A stretch of DNA of 64,000 bases from NCBI GenBank assembly GCA_016177795.1, contig JACOUM010000003.1:62001-126000 (forward strand), written 5' to 3'. Shown here piece after piece: positions 35,050 through 46,739 of the stretch (the first letter of the stretch is position 1; the number at the start of each line of letters is the position of its first letter). The notes below the pieces were generated by a model. The model was not told the origin of the DNA. It did not search any database and worked only from the letters and a program-made list of their open reading frames with translations. The DNA comes from Nitrosomonadales bacterium (GTDB taxonomy: Bacteria; Pseudomonadota; Gammaproteobacteria; Burkholderiales; Gallionellaceae). Made by a program: the position numbers and the translations under genes.

Positions 35050-35457
35050 TCAGACGCGAGCGAGAGGGGGAGGATCAAGCGGGGTTGTGGTGATGGATTG
35101 AAACTGCGACAAAAGAGAGGTGAACAGCCGGGCCGGGGGTTGAGCTTTCATCACTTCGATGGGCGCGGCAACCATGTATCCGCAGCAGGCAAGATGGCAG
35201 GTGCCGCAATTGTCGCCGCCAGAATTCTGCTGATCATGATGGCCGGTCGAATGATCCGTCTTCGCGTCGAGCTGCGCATGATGCTGCTGCATGGCCGAAG
35301 CACAGCCCTTGTGAGATTCACCCTGTTGCGCGACAGCGGAATGACAGTCGCCGGTCATCGCCTGCATGACGATCGAAACAGCCAGCGCATTGCCGCTGAA
35401 CAGCGGCAACCAGACGGCCAGAATCACTGCAATAAATTTTCCAATGGTGCGAGACAT
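35050..35457 (-). CDS. exported His/Cys-rich protein, copper-island leader gene
   Basis: 135 residues. Signal peptide MSRTIGKFIAVILAVWLPLFSGNALA. The mature part is rich in His and Cys (QQHHAQLD, STGHHDQQNSGG, DNCGTCHLACCGYM), a pattern of small periplasmic copper or cobalt-zinc-cadmium binding proteins (DUF2946-like). It is the first gene of the minus-strand copper island, so its upstream region (35458-35651) probably carries the island's promoter; I could not identify a defined operator. Confidence 0.75.
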   Translation of the reverse strand: MSRTIGKFIAVILAVWLPLFSGNALAVSIVMQAMTGDCHSAVAQQGESHKGCASAMQQHHAQLDAKTDHSTGHHDQQNSGGDNCGTCHLACCGYMVAAPIEVMKAQPPARLFTSLLSQFQSITTTPLDPPPLARV

Positions 35458-35651
35458 GTGCGCAGCTTGGCAAAATCCGGCGATTCTGTCAAATATGAAA
35501 GCGCGGGAGTGTCGCGGGAGTCCAGCCGTCCGATCCTGCCGCTTTATTTGATGCGCTGCCGATCCGGAAGAAATTTGCTGATTATTGGACTTTTTACTTT
35601 ACAGTTATCGCGCTATCATGCGCGCAATTACGACAATGTCATGCCGCACCC

Positions 35652-36428
35652 ATGAGCACGTTCAAGGTTCTTCAGTTCAATATGCAGTTCGGCCAAATCT
35701 GGGATGATGCCGATCCTGATAACGCGCCTGCCAATCTCGAACTGACCATCTCGGAAATTCTTGACCAGGACGCCGATATTGTGTTGCTGCAGGAGGTGGA
35801 GCATGCCAAACCTGGCGGAGTGCAACTCGATCCACCGCCCAATTACACCCGGCTGAAAGCAGCGCTCGGCGGCTATCACAGTTATTTCTCATACCCCAAG
35901 GCCGACCCGCGCGAATTGCCCTTTGGCATAGGACTGGCCATTTTCTCGAAGACGCCATTGCACGATGCCTTCCACTACAACCTGCCGTCGCCGCCAATCG
36001 TATTTGAATTCGAAGGCGAAGAAAAAACACCGACCGATCGTCTTCTCATCGGCGCAAAAACCACACTTGCCGGCCACGAACTTCAGCTTTTCAATACCCA
36101 CCTTCTGGCGTATTTCATGCTCAATTCGTCGAGCGAGGATCATATCGAACAGCGCCGGCTCATTGCCAGGCAGTTGCACTGCCTGGATGGCCCGGTGCTG
36201 CTCGGCGGCGATTTCAATGTCAGCAATCACAACTCACTGATTCAGCAGTTTGCCGAAGCCGGTTATCAGACCGTGCAAACGGAAAAAATCACGTGGCGCC
36301 GCCGCCCCTACGTGCTCGACCATATTTTCTACAACCGCTACCTGCATCCGGTGCGTTACGCCGTGAAGCCGACAATGGCCTCGGATCATCACATGCTCAT
36401 AGCAGAGTTTGAGTTCATGGCAAAATAA
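35652..36428 (+). CDS. endonuclease/exonuclease/phosphatase (EEP) family protein
   Basis: 258 residues. The EEP metal-dependent phosphodiesterase fold is shown by LQFNMQFG at the N-terminus (Asn), LLQEVEH (Glu), GGDFNVSNHN (Asp, Asn) and SDHHMLIAEFEF (catalytic His) at the C-terminus. No signal peptide. Substrate (DNA, phospholipid or inositol phosphate) is not determined by sequence. It is divergent from the copper island. Confidence 0.88.
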   Translation: MSTFKVLQFNMQFGQIWDDADPDNAPANLELTISEILDQDADIVLLQEVEHAKPGGVQLDPPPNYTRLKAALGGYHSYFSYPKADPRELPFGIGLAIFSKTPLHDAFHYNLPSPPIVFEFEGEEKTPTDRLLIGAKTTLAGHELQLFNTHLLAYFMLNSSSEDHIEQRRLIARQLHCLDGPVLLGGDFNVSNHNSLIQQFAEAGYQTVQTEKITWRRRPYVLDHIFYNRYLHPVRYAVKPTMASDHHMLIAEFEFMAK

Positions 36429-36469
36429 ACCTGCTGTGCTGTATTTGGCGTACCTGACTTCCGCCGGTT

Positions 36470-39400
36470 TTATTCATCATCGCCGCTGGGCAACGGCGCC
36501 AGCAACGCGGCAATGTCGGCCGCGCCGAATTTGGCCAGACTGTTGACATCCTCGGACAAAATACCGGCGGCAAGCTCGGCTTTTTTCTCCTGCAGCGCCA
36601 GAATTTTTTCCTCGATACTGCCCGCCACAACCAGTTTGTAGACGAACACATTTTTCGTCTGCCCGAGGCGGTGCGCACGGTCCGTGGCCTGGTTTTCCAC
36701 CGCCGGATTCCACCACGGATCGTAATGGATCACCGTGTCGGCTGCGGTCAGGTTCAGCCCCACGCCGCCCGCCTTGAGGCTGACGAGGAAAATCGGCACT
36801 TCGCCATCCTGAAAACGGCGCACTACCTCTTCGCGGTTTTGCGTGTCTCCGGTGAGTTTCACATAATCGAGTTGTTCGCGCGTCAGCTCCGCTTCGATCA
36901 GTTCGAGCATGGAAGTGAATTGCGAGAACACCAGAATGCGCCGCCCTTCGCTGACCAGTTCCGGCAGCATCTCCATCAGCAAGTCGAGCTTGGCACGTTC
37001 CTTGACATTCCTGGCGCTGGTCAATTTCAGCAGGCGCGGGTCGCAACATACTTGGCGCAACTTGAGCAACGCATCGAGAATGATGATATGGCTGCGCGCG
37101 AAGCCCTTGGCGGCGATTTCCTCGCGCACCCGCTGGTCCATGGCGGTGCGCACCGTTTCGTAGAGATCGCGTTGTGCGCCCTCCAGTTCAACGCTGTGCA
37201 CGATCAAGGTTTTATCCGGCAATTCCTGCGCGACATCCTGCTTGCGCCTGCGCAGGATAAAGGGCTTGACGCGCCTGGCCAGCAGATCGCGGCGTAATTT
37301 GTTGCCCTGTTTCTCGATCGGGGTGCGCCAGATTCTGGTGAACTCCCTGGATGTGCCCAGCAAGCCGGGCAGCAGGAAATCGAACTGCGCCCATAACTCG
37401 CCCAGATGGTTTTCCAGCGGCGTGCCGGTAAGGCACAAACGATGCCGCGCCTTCAGTTTGCGCACTACCTGCGCCGTCCGGCTGGAGACATTTTTCACCG
37501 TCTGCGCTTCATCCAGAATCAGCAAGTGGTAATCATGCTCCGCCAGCGCCTGCTCATCGCGCCACAGCAGCGGGTAGGTGGTAAGAATGACATCGTGCTG
37601 CGGAATCGCCGGGAAATGTTCAGCCCGCTCCTTGCCGTGCAGGGAAAGCAGTCTGAGTTGCGGGGCAAACTGCTCCGCCTCGCGCTTCCAGTTGAAAATC
37701 AGCGAGGTAGGCAGCACCACCAGCGAAGGCTTGTCCATCCGCCCGCCTTGTTTTTCGAGCAACAGATGCGCCAGCGCCTGCGCGGTTTTGCCCAGCCCCA
37801 TATCGTCGGCCAGTATTCCGGCCAGATCCTGCTCGCGCAGGTATTGCAGCCAGGATAATCCTTCCATCTGGTAGGGGCGCAGTTGCAGCGCAAAACCGTC
37901 CGGCGCGGTTGCCGGCTTGATGCCGGAGGTATTCCTGAGCTTGTTGGCAAGGTCTGTTACGGCAGCCACGCCTTTGAACTGCCAGCGTTCCATCCCGGCC
38001 AGCTCGTCGATGCGCGCCACGTCATAGCGCGACAGGCGAATCTCGCTATCCGCCCTGCCGTCGAACAACTCGATCAGCGTGCGCGCCAGCGGCTTGATGC
38101 GCCCTGCGGGAACATGCACCCTGCCGCCTTCCCCGAGCAGCAACTCGACGGAATCATCGTCATTCATTTTTTCCAGATGCAAGGCATCCAGCCAACGCGT
38201 GTCGGTTTTGAACAATTCATGCAGCAGGGGCGCCAATGGCAACCGTTGACCGTTGACCACAATGCCCATATTCAGGCTGAACCAGCCACCCTCCTCTTCG
38301 CCGAATTCCGCTTCCCAGGCTTCCACTTCAAGAACATGGTGGCGGAAACCCCGGGGGATGGTGACTTCCCATCCCGCCGCGCGCAGCTGCGGAATCACTT
38401 GCTGCATGAAAGGCAGCCATGCCTGTTCGTTTTCCAGCCCGAAAATCGGCCGGTCGCCGATATTGCCGGGCAGCACGAAATCCGGCACTTCTTCCAGCCC
38501 GTATTCGCCGAGCGACTTGAGAAAACGCTTTTCCGCCTTCTGGTTGCGCGTCACGCGCACCGTTTCGCCATTTTTCAGCGTGATGAATTCACTCAAGTGA
38601 TCGGGCGGCAAAATTGCCTCGCCATATCGGAATTTGACGCGTGCAAAATCCAGCTTCTGCGTGCCATAACGGTAGCCGCGGTACCGCCCCATCCACGACG
38701 GCTCTGAAGTATCCAGCAGCAACATCGGTACCAGCGGATCGGCAAGAGTGCGCAACCGCGCGGTGCTGGGCGGCGGCAAGTCGGGGGCCAGTTCGCGCAA
38801 CACCTCGGACACCACCGGGACATCGATTTCGGCAAGCGGCGGCATATTGAGCAACTGCACAATCTGCGCCGGCGCTTGGGCGGTTTTCAGCTGGCCAATT
38901 TCACCCGCGCCGGTATCGACGTACCAAGTCGCCTCCTCGAACGGGAATACCAGCATTGCCGCGCTGCCTGCGATCCTGATGACCCTCCGACCGGACTCGT
39001 TAACACCCCATCCCATGTGAGCCTTGCGCGCCTTGCCCGGCGCGAGATGGACCGGCTCGGACGCCGGGTAATGGCTGCCCGCCATTGCTTCCATGAAGAA
39101 CAGCCGCCCGCTTTGCAGCAAGCGTGTGAGAATTTCGTTGCCATGCGCGCCCTTGACCGGAAAGTAGTCATGTCTGTCACGTTGCTGCCATAACAGGCGC
39201 AGGATGGGCAGGTCTTCTTCGGTGACAAACTGCGGCGGTTTTATCAAGGCCCGCTCCACGTTGCTCCATTCTTCCAGCCTGCCCGTCAGCCGCCCCTCGG
39301 CATCCAGTTTGCCCTTGTACAGGCCGAAAACATAATCGCCCGTATAGGCGGACGTGGTAATTGCGTAGCACAATTTCTCCGGCCTCGACACGGATTTGGC

Positions 39401-39796
39401 GGTTTTTTTCGGCGGCGCCTTGGCTGTGCGCTTGAAAGATTCGACCCATTGCAGCACGGCATGATTGACAGCGGGCGCACGCGGCAGGGACAGGGCCGAC
39501 AGCAATACCGCCGCCGTGTGTTTGCATTTCCATCCTACCGGGCAACTGCATGCAGTCTCGATATACAGCTCGCCCTTGTCGTCCGTATCAAAAAGTATTT
39601 CGACAAAGTAGGGGGTGGGCGACGTTCCTTTGACCTGCGCCGTAATTTTGTCAGGCTGAATTTCAAGGTGACTGATCGAATTCAGATAGGCCTTGGCTTT
39701 GCGAATTTCGTCCGGCTCGTACCAGTGGATGACATTCTTGACGCTGTATGACTGCGAGAGTGACATGGCTAAAAGGTTACGTACCGGCTTATCCAT
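36470..39796 (-). CDS. SWIM-domain SNF2-family helicase
   Basis: 1108 residues. An N-terminal SWIM zinc finger ([15 protein letters not shown]) is followed by a long middle region and then the SNF2 ATPase: [16 protein letters not shown] (motif I), DEAQ (II), and the C-terminal lobe with [16 protein letters not shown] and [11 protein letters not shown] (VI). This bacterial RapA/HepA-like group remodels nucleic acid-protein complexes; the target is unknown. Either the ATG at 39796 (8-base overlap with der) or the ATG at 39766 could be the start; neither has a clear ribosome site. Confidence 0.9.
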   Translation of the reverse strand: MDKPVRNLLAMSLSQSYSVKNVIHWYEPDEIRKAKAYLNSISHLEIQPDKITAQVKGTSPTPYFVEILFDTDDKGELYIETACSCPVGWKCKHTAAVLLSALSLPRAPAVNHAVLQWVESFKRTAKAPPKKTAKSVSRPEKLCYAITTSAYTGDYVFGLYKGKLDAEGRLTGRLEEWSNVERALIKPPQFVTEEDLPILRLLWQQRDRHDYFPVKGAHGNEILTRLLQSGRLFFMEAMAGSHYPASEPVHLAPGKARKAHMGWGVNESGRRVIRIAGSAAMLVFPFEEATWYVDTGAGEIGQLKTAQAPAQIVQLLNMPPLAEIDVPVVSEVLRELAPDLPPPSTARLRTLADPLVPMLLLDTSEPSWMGRYRGYRYGTQKLDFARVKFRYGEAILPPDHLSEFITLKNGETVRVTRNQKAEKRFLKSLGEYGLEEVPDFVLPGNIGDRPIFGLENEQAWLPFMQQVIPQLRAAGWEVTIPRGFRHHVLEVEAWEAEFGEEEGGWFSLNMGIVVNGQRLPLAPLLHELFKTDTRWLDALHLEKMNDDDSVELLLGEGGRVHVPAGRIKPLARTLIELFDGRADSEIRLSRYDVARIDELAGMERWQFKGVAAVTDLANKLRNTSGIKPATAPDGFALQLRPYQMEGLSWLQYLREQDLAGILADDMGLGKTAQALAHLLLEKQGGRMDKPSLVVLPTSLIFNWKREAEQFAPQLRLLSLHGKERAEHFPAIPQHDVILTTYPLLWRDEQALAEHDYHLLILDEAQTVKNVSSRTAQVVRKLKARHRLCLTGTPLENHLGELWAQFDFLLPGLLGTSREFTRIWRTPIEKQGNKLRRDLLARRVKPFILRRRKQDVAQELPDKTLIVHSVELEGAQRDLYETVRTAMDQRVREEIAAKGFARSHIIILDALLKLRQVCCDPRLLKLTSARNVKERAKLDLLMEMLPELVSEGRRILVFSQFTSMLELIEAELTREQLDYVKLTGDTQNREEVVRRFQDGEVPIFLVSLKAGGVGLNLTAADTVIHYDPWWNPAVENQATDRAHRLGQTKNVFVYKLVVAGSIEEKILALQEKKAELAAGILSEDVNSLAKFGAADIAALLAPLPSGDDE

Positions 39797-41189
39797 ACAG
39801 CTTGCGCCCGCGAATCCGTGCCCGGTGCGCCTTGCGCTGCTCGGCCTCGGTCAGCGGCCTGGGCTTCTTGCCCTCGAACGGGTTCTTGCTGGAATTGAAT
39901 TGAATCCTGAGCGGCGTGCCCTGCAGCTTGAAAACTTCGCAGAAAATGCGCTCCAGATAACGGGTATAGCTGGCCGGCACATCGTCCAGGCCGCTGCCGT
40001 GGATCACGATCAGCGGCGGATTGCTGCCGCCCTGATGGGCATAACGCATCTTGGGGCGGAAGCGCGAACCTTTCGGCGGCTGCTGTTTCTCGATGGCGGC
40101 GATCAGCGCACGGGTGAGTTTCGGTGTCGGCAGTTTCGCCATCGCCGCCGCATAGGCTTCATCCACCGACTTCAACACCTTGTCCACGCCGCTGCCATTC
40201 AGTGCAGAAATGTAGTGCAGCTTGGCAAAGCTCAGGAAATGCAGCTTGCGCTCGATGTCGCGCTTGACCGTATCGCGCTGGTGCGTATCCAGCCCGTCCC
40301 ATTTGTTGACTGCCAGCACCAGCGCACGCCCCGCCTGCAGTACGAAATCGGCGACATGCGCGTCCTGCTCGGTGATCTGGTCGCGCGCGTCCACCACCAG
40401 TACCACCACGTTGGCGTCTTCGATGGCCTGCATGGTCTTGATCACGGAGAATTTTTCCACCGCTTCGTCCACCTTGCCGCGCCGGCGCACCCCGGCGGTG
40501 TCGATGATGGTGTATTGCTTGCCGTCGCGCTCGAAGTCGATGTAGATGCTGTCGCGCGTGGTGCCCGGCTGGTCGAACGCAATCACGCGCTCCTCGCCGA
40601 GGATGGCGTTCACCAGGGTGGACTTGCCGACGTTGGGCCGGCCGACAATGGCCAGTTTCGGCGGTCTCTCATCGGTGGATTCTTCTTCGGCTTCAAGCGG
40701 GAAATTGTCCAGCGCAATCTCGACCACTTCGCTCACGTTGTCGCCGTGCGCCGAGGAGATCGGCAACGGTTCGCCCAAGCCCAGTTCGAAGAAATCGGCG
40801 GTCACCCTGGCGCGCTGCATCCCCTCCGCCTTGTTGACCAGCAGCAGGATCGGTTTGCCGGTCTTGCGCAATTGCCCGGCGATGATGATGTCCTGCGGCG
40901 TGCACCCGGCACGGCCGTCGACCAGGAACAGCACCACATCGGCCTCGTCCACCGCCTGGCGGCTCTGTTTGGCCATTTCGTACAGGATGCCATCCTTGGC
41001 GACCGGCTCCAGCCCGCCGGTATCCACCACCAGATAAGGCCGGTCGCCCACTCTGCCGCGCCCGTAATGGCGGTCGCGCGTCAACCCGGGCTGGTCGGCG
41101 ACCAGCGCGTCGCGGCTGCGCGTGAGGCGGTTGAACAGGGTGGACTTGCCCACGTTCGGACGACCTACTAAAACAAGGGTGGGCAACAT
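39789..41189 (-). CDS. der: ribosome-associated GTPase Der (EngA)
   Basis: 466 residues with two consecutive GTPase domains: [14 protein letters not shown] at residue 8, DTGG, NKAE, then [24 protein letters not shown] and NKWD, and the C-terminal KH-like domain ending in [11 protein letters not shown]. It acts in 50S ribosomal subunit assembly. It closes the conserved ndk-to-der gene block. Confidence 0.97.
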   Translation of the reverse strand: MLPTLVLVGRPNVGKSTLFNRLTRSRDALVADQPGLTRDRHYGRGRVGDRPYLVVDTGGLEPVAKDGILYEMAKQSRQAVDEADVVLFLVDGRAGCTPQDIIIAGQLRKTGKPILLLVNKAEGMQRARVTADFFELGLGEPLPISSAHGDNVSEVVEIALDNFPLEAEEESTDERPPKLAIVGRPNVGKSTLVNAILGEERVIAFDQPGTTRDSIYIDFERDGKQYTIIDTAGVRRRGKVDEAVEKFSVIKTMQAIEDANVVVLVVDARDQITEQDAHVADFVLQAGRALVLAVNKWDGLDTHQRDTVKRDIERKLHFLSFAKLHYISALNGSGVDKVLKSVDEAYAAAMAKLPTPKLTRALIAAIEKQQPPKGSRFRPKMRYAHQGGSNPPLIVIHGSGLDDVPASYTRYLERIFCEVFKLQGTPLRIQFNSSKNPFEGKKPRPLTEAEQRKAHRARIRGRKLYG

Positions 41190-41223
41190 TATGTAAATTT
41201 CCGTTTAATCTGAAATAACAATC

Positions 41224-41350
41224 TGTCCACGAAAAACACGAAAGGCACGAAACACAAAATAACCCGACTGGAGTGTTGGCTTGAGAACCGATCATCAGGC
41301 TTTTTCAAAGCGAACACCCATCTTCCCCTTTTCGTGTCTTTCGTGGACAA
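41224..41350. repeat. long inverted repeat, TGTCCACGAAA...TTTCGTGGACA
   Basis: Left arm 41224-41252 and right arm 41331-41350 are inverted copies; the inner ~80 bases differ from the copy at 44453. It lies between der and bamB. Likely a MITE-like or REP-like sequence of a dispersed family. Confidence 0.8.
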
Positions 41351-41361
41351 ATACCTTCTAT

Positions 41362-42516
41362 TTATTTGACGGACAAGGAATACAGCCCGCCGTCGCGCGT
41401 TTGCACCAGCAGCCCGTCGTCGAGCCCGACCGGCGCAGCATGAATCGCGCTGCCGTCCAGTTTGATGCGCGCGGCAAAACTGCCATCTTCGCGATTCATG
41501 CCGTGCAAATAACCCTCGTAATCACCCACCACCACGAAATCGCCCAGAACATAGGGGGTGGCCGTATCGCGCATGAACAACTGTTCGTTCTTCCACAGTG
41601 TGCTGCCGCTGGTCTTGTCCAGCGCCATGACCGATCCGCGCGCATCGCTGAGATAAAGGTATTTGCGCAGCAGCATCATGCCCTTGTCGCTGCCAATGTC
41701 GCGATTCCACAACGGGCTGCCCTGCGCCACGTCAAAACAGGCAACGCGCCCCTGGAAGGCGATGGCGCAAATCTGCTCATCATCTACCACCGGGTTGCTG
41801 GTGATGTCACTGATACGTTCCAGTTCGGTGCTGCCGCGCGGCTGCGACACCGAAGCTTCCCACAGCACCGAGCCGTCACTGACTTTCATCGCAGCCAGCT
41901 TGCCGCCGGCAAAACCGGCGAAGGCCACGCCGCGCTGCAGCGTCACCCCGGCATGGCTGCGCACGACCAGCGCCGGCGTGCTGCGTTCGTACAGCCAGAT
42001 GCGCTTGCCGTCCGCCGCATCCAGGCCGGCAATCCGCCCGTCGCCGCTGCGCACGATCACCACGCCCTGCGCCGCTTGCGGCGCGCTCAACACTTCGCTG
42101 GACACTTTGCTCTTCCAGCGCAACTGGCCGTCTTCGCCGTAAGCCAGCACCTCACCCTTGTCGCTGCCGATGAGCACCAGCCCCTCGCCGCTGCCCACAC
42201 CGCCGCTGGCTGCAATGCCGCTTTCGACGCGCCATACCTGTTTGCCGGTGGCACGGTCAACCCGCGTCAGCACACCGTCGCCGGATGCGCCGTAAATTGC
42301 ATTTCCGGTCAGCGCCGGTTGCAGCAGACCCGCGCCGGAATCGCCCAGATCGATATGCCAGCGCACTTCAAATTTGGCGATCTCGCCGAACTCCGCCAGC
42401 TTCGCGGGTTCCATGCCATCCTTCTTGCTGCCGAACCAGTCTTTCACGGTATCCACGGAAGAGCAGCCGCTCGACGCAAGCAAGACAAAGAGCAGAGACA
42501 GATGTGTCAGTTTCAC
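41362..42516 (-). CDS. bamB: outer membrane protein assembly factor BamB
   Basis: 384 residues. A signal peptide ends in a lipobox SSGC (lipoprotein of the BAM complex). Repeated PQQ-like beta-propeller blades follow, e.g. NAIYGASGDGVLTRVDRATGKQVW and VALDKTSGSTLW. BamB helps BamA insert outer membrane proteins. It overlaps yfgM by 4 bases. Confidence 0.95.
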   Translation of the reverse strand: MKLTHLSLLFVLLASSGCSSVDTVKDWFGSKKDGMEPAKLAEFGEIAKFEVRWHIDLGDSGAGLLQPALTGNAIYGASGDGVLTRVDRATGKQVWRVESGIAASGGVGSGEGLVLIGSDKGEVLAYGEDGQLRWKSKVSSEVLSAPQAAQGVVIVRSGDGRIAGLDAADGKRIWLYERSTPALVVRSHAGVTLQRGVAFAGFAGGKLAAMKVSDGSVLWEASVSQPRGSTELERISDITSNPVVDDEQICAIAFQGRVACFDVAQGSPLWNRDIGSDKGMMLLRKYLYLSDARGSVMALDKTSGSTLWKNEQLFMRDTATPYVLGDFVVVGDYEGYLHGMNREDGSFAARIKLDGSAIHAAPVGLDDGLLVQTRDGGLYSLSVK

Positions 42517-43151
42517 TTCGCTTCCCCAAGCGCATCCAGCTTCATCTCGATCAGGCTGCGATATGAACTGTTGGCAGCGGTCTTCTCATAGGCCAGCCTG
42601 TATGCGGATCTGGCTTCCTCGTTCTTGCCTTGCGCGCTCAACACATCGCCTTTCAGGTCGGCATACAGGCCATCGAATGAAGCCGGATGTCCGGCTTCCA
42701 GCAATTGAAGCGCATCGTCATATTTTTTCTCGTCCAGCAGCACCGCCGCCAGACGCAGGCGCGCGACATCTTTCAAACCTGCCTCTTCGGCATGGTCGAT
42801 GACCCAGTGCAATTGCGTCTTGGCGCGCGCCAGTTCATCGCTCTGCTCATTTACCTGTGCCGCCATCAATGCGGCGCGCGGCGCATATCCGCTGGAAGCA
42901 TATCTTTCCATCACCGCCGCGGCGGCATCGTTGATTTGCTTGACCTTGCCGCCTTCCAGCTGCCGGCTGAATCCCGCATACAAAGTCGCCGCCTCGCTGG
43001 ACTGCTGATGCCGGTAATACTGCCAGCCGCGCCAGCCGCCCGCCGCGACGACGACAACCAGCAGTGCGCCGAGCAGCATGTTGCCGTTCTCTTTCCACCA
43101 CGCCTTGAGCGCGTCAATCTGTTCCTGTTCCTGCAAGTCCAATGCCGCCAT
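42513..43151 (-). CDS. yfgM: YfgM-family TPR membrane protein
   Basis: 212 residues. Cytoplasmic N-terminus (LDLQEQEQIDALKAWWKENG), one membrane helix (LLGALLVVVVAAGGW), and a periplasmic tetratricopeptide region (RYASSGYAPRAALMAAQVN, DDALQLLEAG). YfgM is known as an ancillary subunit linked to the Sec translocon and periplasmic chaperones. Neighbours hisS and bamB are its usual ones. Confidence 0.93.
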   Translation of the reverse strand: MAALDLQEQEQIDALKAWWKENGNMLLGALLVVVVAAGGWRGWQYYRHQQSSEAATLYAGFSRQLEGGKVKQINDAAAAVMERYASSGYAPRAALMAAQVNEQSDELARAKTQLHWVIDHAEEAGLKDVARLRLAAVLLDEKKYDDALQLLEAGHPASFDGLYADLKGDVLSAQGKNEEARSAYRLAYEKTAANSSYRSLIEMKLDALGEAK

Positions 43152-43153
43152 GA

Positions 43154-44431
43154 TTACTCCTGTTTGATGATTCGATTAACTGCCGCAACGAGATTCTGCA
43201 CACTCACCCGCTTCTGTTCGCCGCCCTGCATCGGCTTCACGCTGACCTCATTGGCCTGCGCCTCGTCGTCGCCGATCACCACCGCGACGGCTGCGCCGCT
43301 GGCATCGGCTTTTTTCATCTGCGACTTGAAGCTGCCGCCGCCGCAATGCAGCAGCACGCGCAGCCGGCCGTCGCGCAACTGTTCCGCCACCCGGCTGGCC
43401 AGCCGGCTGGCCAGTTCGCCCTGGTGCACCACATACACGTCCACTTCCGCCTTGGGCAGCGCCATGCCGTCTTCCTGCAACAGCGCCAGCAGCCGCTCCA
43501 CCCCCATCGCAAAACCGGTTGCCGGCGCAGGCTTGCCGCCGATCTGTTCGACCAGGCCGTCATAGCGCCCGCCGGCACAGATGGTGCCCTGCGCGCCGAG
43601 GCGCGTGGTCACCCACTCGAACACGGTGCGGTTGTAATAGTCCAGCCCGCGCACCAGGTTCGGGTTGATCTCGAATGCCACGTCGTGGCGTTTCAGTATC
43701 GCCTGCACTTCGTCAAAGTGCCTGAGCGCGTCCTCGTCCAGTTCGTCCGCCAGCCTGGGCGCGCCCGCGACCAGCTCCTGCATCGCCGGGTTCTTGCTGT
43801 CCAGGATGCGCAACGGGTTGGTGTACAGGCGGCGCGTCGCATCTGCGTCCAGCACATCGCGGTGCTGCTCGAAATAAGCAATCAGCTTGACGCGATGCCG
43901 GTGCCGCGATGCCGTATCACCCAGCGTATTCAGTTGCAACGCGACATCGCGCAGCCCGAGCCTGCGCCACAGCCGCGCGCACATCAGGATCTGTTCGGCA
44001 TCGATGTCCGGCCCGGCGAAACCCAGCGCCTCCACGCCGACCTGATGAAACTGGCGGTAGCGCCCCTTCTGCGGCCGCTCATGGCGGAACATCGGCCCGC
44101 TGTAATACAAACGCTGGGGCGCGTTATACAGCAGATTGTGCTGCAACACGGCGCGCACGCACGAGGCCGTCGCTTCCGGACGCAGCGTCAACTGGTCGCC
44201 GTTGAGCGCGTCCTCGAAGCTGTACATTTCCTTCTCGACGATATCGGTCACCTCGCCGATCGCGCGCTTGAACAACGCGGTCGGCTCGACCAGCGGCATG
44301 CGGATGTTGCGGTAGCCGTAGCCGTGCAGCCAGTCGCGTACAACCTCCTCGAACCACAGCCACAGCTCCGCCTCGTCCGGCAGGATGTCGTTCATGCCGC
44401 GCACGGCTTGTATTGTCTTACTGTCACTCAT
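43154..44431 (-). CDS. hisS: histidine--tRNA ligase
   Basis: 425 residues. Class II signatures: [10 protein letters not shown] at the N-terminus, [14 protein letters not shown] (motif 2), and the His-specific [14 protein letters not shown], then [15 protein letters not shown] (motif 3). It charges tRNA-His, whose gene lies at 9167 in the same window. It lies in the ispG-hisS-yfgM-bamB series. Confidence 0.97.
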   Translation of the reverse strand: MSDSKTIQAVRGMNDILPDEAELWLWFEEVVRDWLHGYGYRNIRMPLVEPTALFKRAIGEVTDIVEKEMYSFEDALNGDQLTLRPEATASCVRAVLQHNLLYNAPQRLYYSGPMFRHERPQKGRYRQFHQVGVEALGFAGPDIDAEQILMCARLWRRLGLRDVALQLNTLGDTASRHRHRVKLIAYFEQHRDVLDADATRRLYTNPLRILDSKNPAMQELVAGAPRLADELDEDALRHFDEVQAILKRHDVAFEINPNLVRGLDYYNRTVFEWVTTRLGAQGTICAGGRYDGLVEQIGGKPAPATGFAMGVERLLALLQEDGMALPKAEVDVYVVHQGELASRLASRVAEQLRDGRLRVLLHCGGGSFKSQMKKADASGAAVAVVIGDDEAQANEVSVKPMQGGEQKRVSVQNLVAAVNRIIKQE

Positions 44432-44452
44432 CAGTCAGCCCAAAAACCTTTT

Positions 44453-44541
44453 TAGTCCACGAAAATCACGAAAAACACGAAACCATCGAAATTCATTATC
44501 ACTTAGGATTTCGTGCTTTTCGTGTCTTTCGCGGACAACTA
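44453..44541. repeat. second copy of the TTTCGTGTCTTTCGTGGAC inverted repeat
   Basis: Arms TAGTCCACGAAAATCACGAAAA... and ...TTTCGTGTCTTTCGCGGACAACTA are inverted copies; it lies between hisS and ispG. With the copy at 41224 it brackets bamB-yfgM-hisS exactly. Confidence 0.8.
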
Positions 44542-44550
44542 GCCTTTTAT

Positions 44551-45852
44551 TCAATCCTCTTTGTTGCCGTTGCGCCTCGCATACTTGCGAGCCACATACT
44601 CATCCACGATGCGCGTGAACTCCGCCGCGATGTTGTCGCCGCGCAACGTCATCGCCTTTTCGCCGTCGATATACACCGGCGCGGCGGGGCTCTCGCCGGT
44701 GCCCGGCAGGCTGATGCCGATGTTCGCCAGCTTGCTTTCGCCCGGCCCATTGACGATGCAGCCCATCACTGCGACGGTCATGTTCTCCACGCCGTCATAC
44801 CGCTCACGCCACAGCGGCATCCGGTCGCGCAGGTGCGCCTGGATGCTCTGCGCCAGTTCCTGGAACACGGTGCTGGTGGTGCGTCCGCAACCGGGGCAGG
44901 CAGTGACCATCGGCGCGAACGCGCGCAAGCCCATGGTCTGCAGGATCTCCTGTGCCACCACCACTTCCTGGGTGCGCGAACCACCCGGCTCCGGCGTCAG
45001 CGAAATGCGTATCGTGTCGCCGATGCCTTCCTGCAACAGCACCGCGAGCGCCGCCGTCGATGCGACGATGCCCTTGGAGCCCATACCCGCCTCGGTCAGT
45101 CCGAGATGCAGCGCGTAGTCGCATTGCTGCGTCAGCGCGCGGTATACCGCGATCAGATCCTGCACCTCGCTGGCCTTGCAGGACAGCACGATGCGGTTGT
45201 GCGCCAGGCCGAGCTGTTCGGCGCGCTGCGCGCTTTGCAGCGCGGAGGCGATCAGCGCGGCGCGCGTCACTTCGCGCACATCTTCCGGCGCGGCCAGGCG
45301 TGAATTCTCGTCCATCATGCGCACCACCAGGCCCTGGTCGAGGCTACCCCAGTTCACGCCGATGCGCACCGGTTTGTGGTAACGCACGGCCGTTGCGATC
45401 ATGATGGAGAACGGATCTACATCAAAGCGGCTGCGCCCGACATTGCCGGGGTTGATGCGGTATTTCGCCAATGCCTGCGCGCATTCCGGGAATTCCGTGA
45501 GCAGGCGATGGCCGTTGTAGTGAAAATCGCCAATCAGCGGTACCTCGCAACCCATGCTCTCCAGCCGGTCGCGTATCAGCGGCACCGCAGCGGCGGCCTC
45601 CTCGGTGTTCACCGTAATGCGCACCAGTTCCGAACCGGCCTGCGCCAGCTCATAAACCTGCCGCACCGTTGCTTCAACGTCTGCGGTATCGGTGTTGGTC
45701 ATGGACTGCACCACCACTGGCGCACCGCCGCCCAGCGTGACCTTGCCAACCCGCACCCGTTGCGACGGGCGGCGCTGGTAATGGTGCCGATAAACTGCCG
45801 CGCCCGGCATGGCTTCGTTGCTCAACACCCTGTCAGTCATGGCTTCACCCAT
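44551..45852 (-). CDS. ispG: (E)-4-hydroxy-3-methylbut-2-enyl-diphosphate synthase
   Basis: 433 residues. An iron-sulfur enzyme of the MEP isoprenoid pathway. Signatures: RKTHQVRVG-type N-terminus (here [16 protein letters not shown]), VQSMTNTDT, and the [4Fe-4S] cysteines in [11 protein letters not shown] and [12 protein letters not shown]. The product feeds IspH to make isoprenoid precursors. It lies between rodZ and hisS as in related genomes. Confidence 0.96.
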   Translation of the reverse strand: MGEAMTDRVLSNEAMPGAAVYRHHYQRRPSQRVRVGKVTLGGGAPVVVQSMTNTDTADVEATVRQVYELAQAGSELVRITVNTEEAAAAVPLIRDRLESMGCEVPLIGDFHYNGHRLLTEFPECAQALAKYRINPGNVGRSRFDVDPFSIMIATAVRYHKPVRIGVNWGSLDQGLVVRMMDENSRLAAPEDVREVTRAALIASALQSAQRAEQLGLAHNRIVLSCKASEVQDLIAVYRALTQQCDYALHLGLTEAGMGSKGIVASTAALAVLLQEGIGDTIRISLTPEPGGSRTQEVVVAQEILQTMGLRAFAPMVTACPGCGRTTSTVFQELAQSIQAHLRDRMPLWRERYDGVENMTVAVMGCIVNGPGESKLANIGISLPGTGESPAAPVYIDGEKAMTLRGDNIAAEFTRIVDEYVARKYARRNGNKED

Positions 45853-45854
45853 CC

Positions 45855-46739
45855 TTACTCCAGCGTCAGGCGCGCCACTCCGCTTAACGAACTGATATGG
45901 GGCGTCAAGTCAACCTGCTTGCCTTTGTAATAGAGCCGCACCGAAGCGCCCTGGCCGATCACCAGTGAAAACGGAGCATCTCCGTCGAGGCGCAGTTCGC
46001 TGCCCTGAAGATTGATCTGCGACGACAGGATATTGTCATCCTTGTCCCTGATTTCCACCCATGACTCCCCGTCAAACGCCAGGCGCAGCGCAGCAGTCTG
46101 CGACGGCGCGCCGGGCAATTTTTTCGGTTTGGCTTGCGCTACAGCCGGGAAAACCGGAGGCGGTGCCGCTTCCAATGCGGGCATTACCGCTGACGCGGCC
46201 GGCGCGGCTTCGGCCACTTCAGGAACGGCCTGGGCCGGGATGCTCATGGTTTCCTCAGGCAATGAAAGCGGCATCTCGACCCGGGTCTTTGCTGCGGGGG
46301 CTTGTGGCGTCGTGAAATGCCACACCGCAAAGGCAACCACCAGCACCGCCAACAGCAATGCCGCGCCCAACAGAATCATATTTTGTCTTTGCACCGAGTG
46401 CGCAACAGGAAACGGCACCTCGACCGAGGCCGGCTCCAGCCGCGTTGAAACCGTTTCCGCCTGGGGCAAGGCAGCCACTAGCGTCTGTGCATCCAGGTGC
46501 AGGATTCTGGCATAGCTGCGCACGAAGCCGCGCACGAAAGGCATCTCCGGCAAACGCCGGAAATCGTCGGCTTCCAGCGCCTCAATCTGGCGCGGCGCAA
46601 ACTTGATCTGGTCGGCCACGTCGGCGACGCTCAGGCCGAGACGCTCGCGCGCCTCGCGCAGCATTCTTCCCAACGAGGGCTTCGGTGCCGTGGCGGAACT
46701 ATCGCCCTGCCCGGCGTTGTTTGCGGAAACTGGCTCCAT
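45855..46739 (-). CDS. rodZ: RodZ-like helix-turn-helix membrane protein
   Basis: 294 residues. An N-terminal HTH_25 domain ([38 protein letters not shown]), a helix ([22 protein letters not shown]), a Pro/Ala-rich periplasmic linker, and the DUF4115 beta domain ([21 protein letters not shown]). RodZ links MreB to the cell-shape machinery. The ATG overlaps the pilW stop (TAATG). Confidence 0.92.
   Translation of the reverse strand: MEPVSANNAGQGDSSATAPKPSLGRMLREARERLGLSVADVADQIKFAPRQIEALEADDFRRLPEMPFVRGFVRSYARILHLDAQTLVAALPQAETVSTRLEPASVEVPFPVAHSVQRQNMILLGAALLLAVLVVAFAVWHFTTPQAPAAKTRVEMPLSLPEETMSIPAQAVPEVAEAAPAASAVMPALEAAPPPVFPAVAQAKPKKLPGAPSQTAALRLAFDGESWVEIRDKDDNILSSQINLQGSELRLDGDAPFSLVIGQGASVRLYYKGKQVDLTPHISSLSGVARLTLE

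Noticed and set aside
39693-41171. 492-codon plus-strand frame over der
   Set aside because: Antisense to the fully conserved Der GTPase; no motifs of its own.
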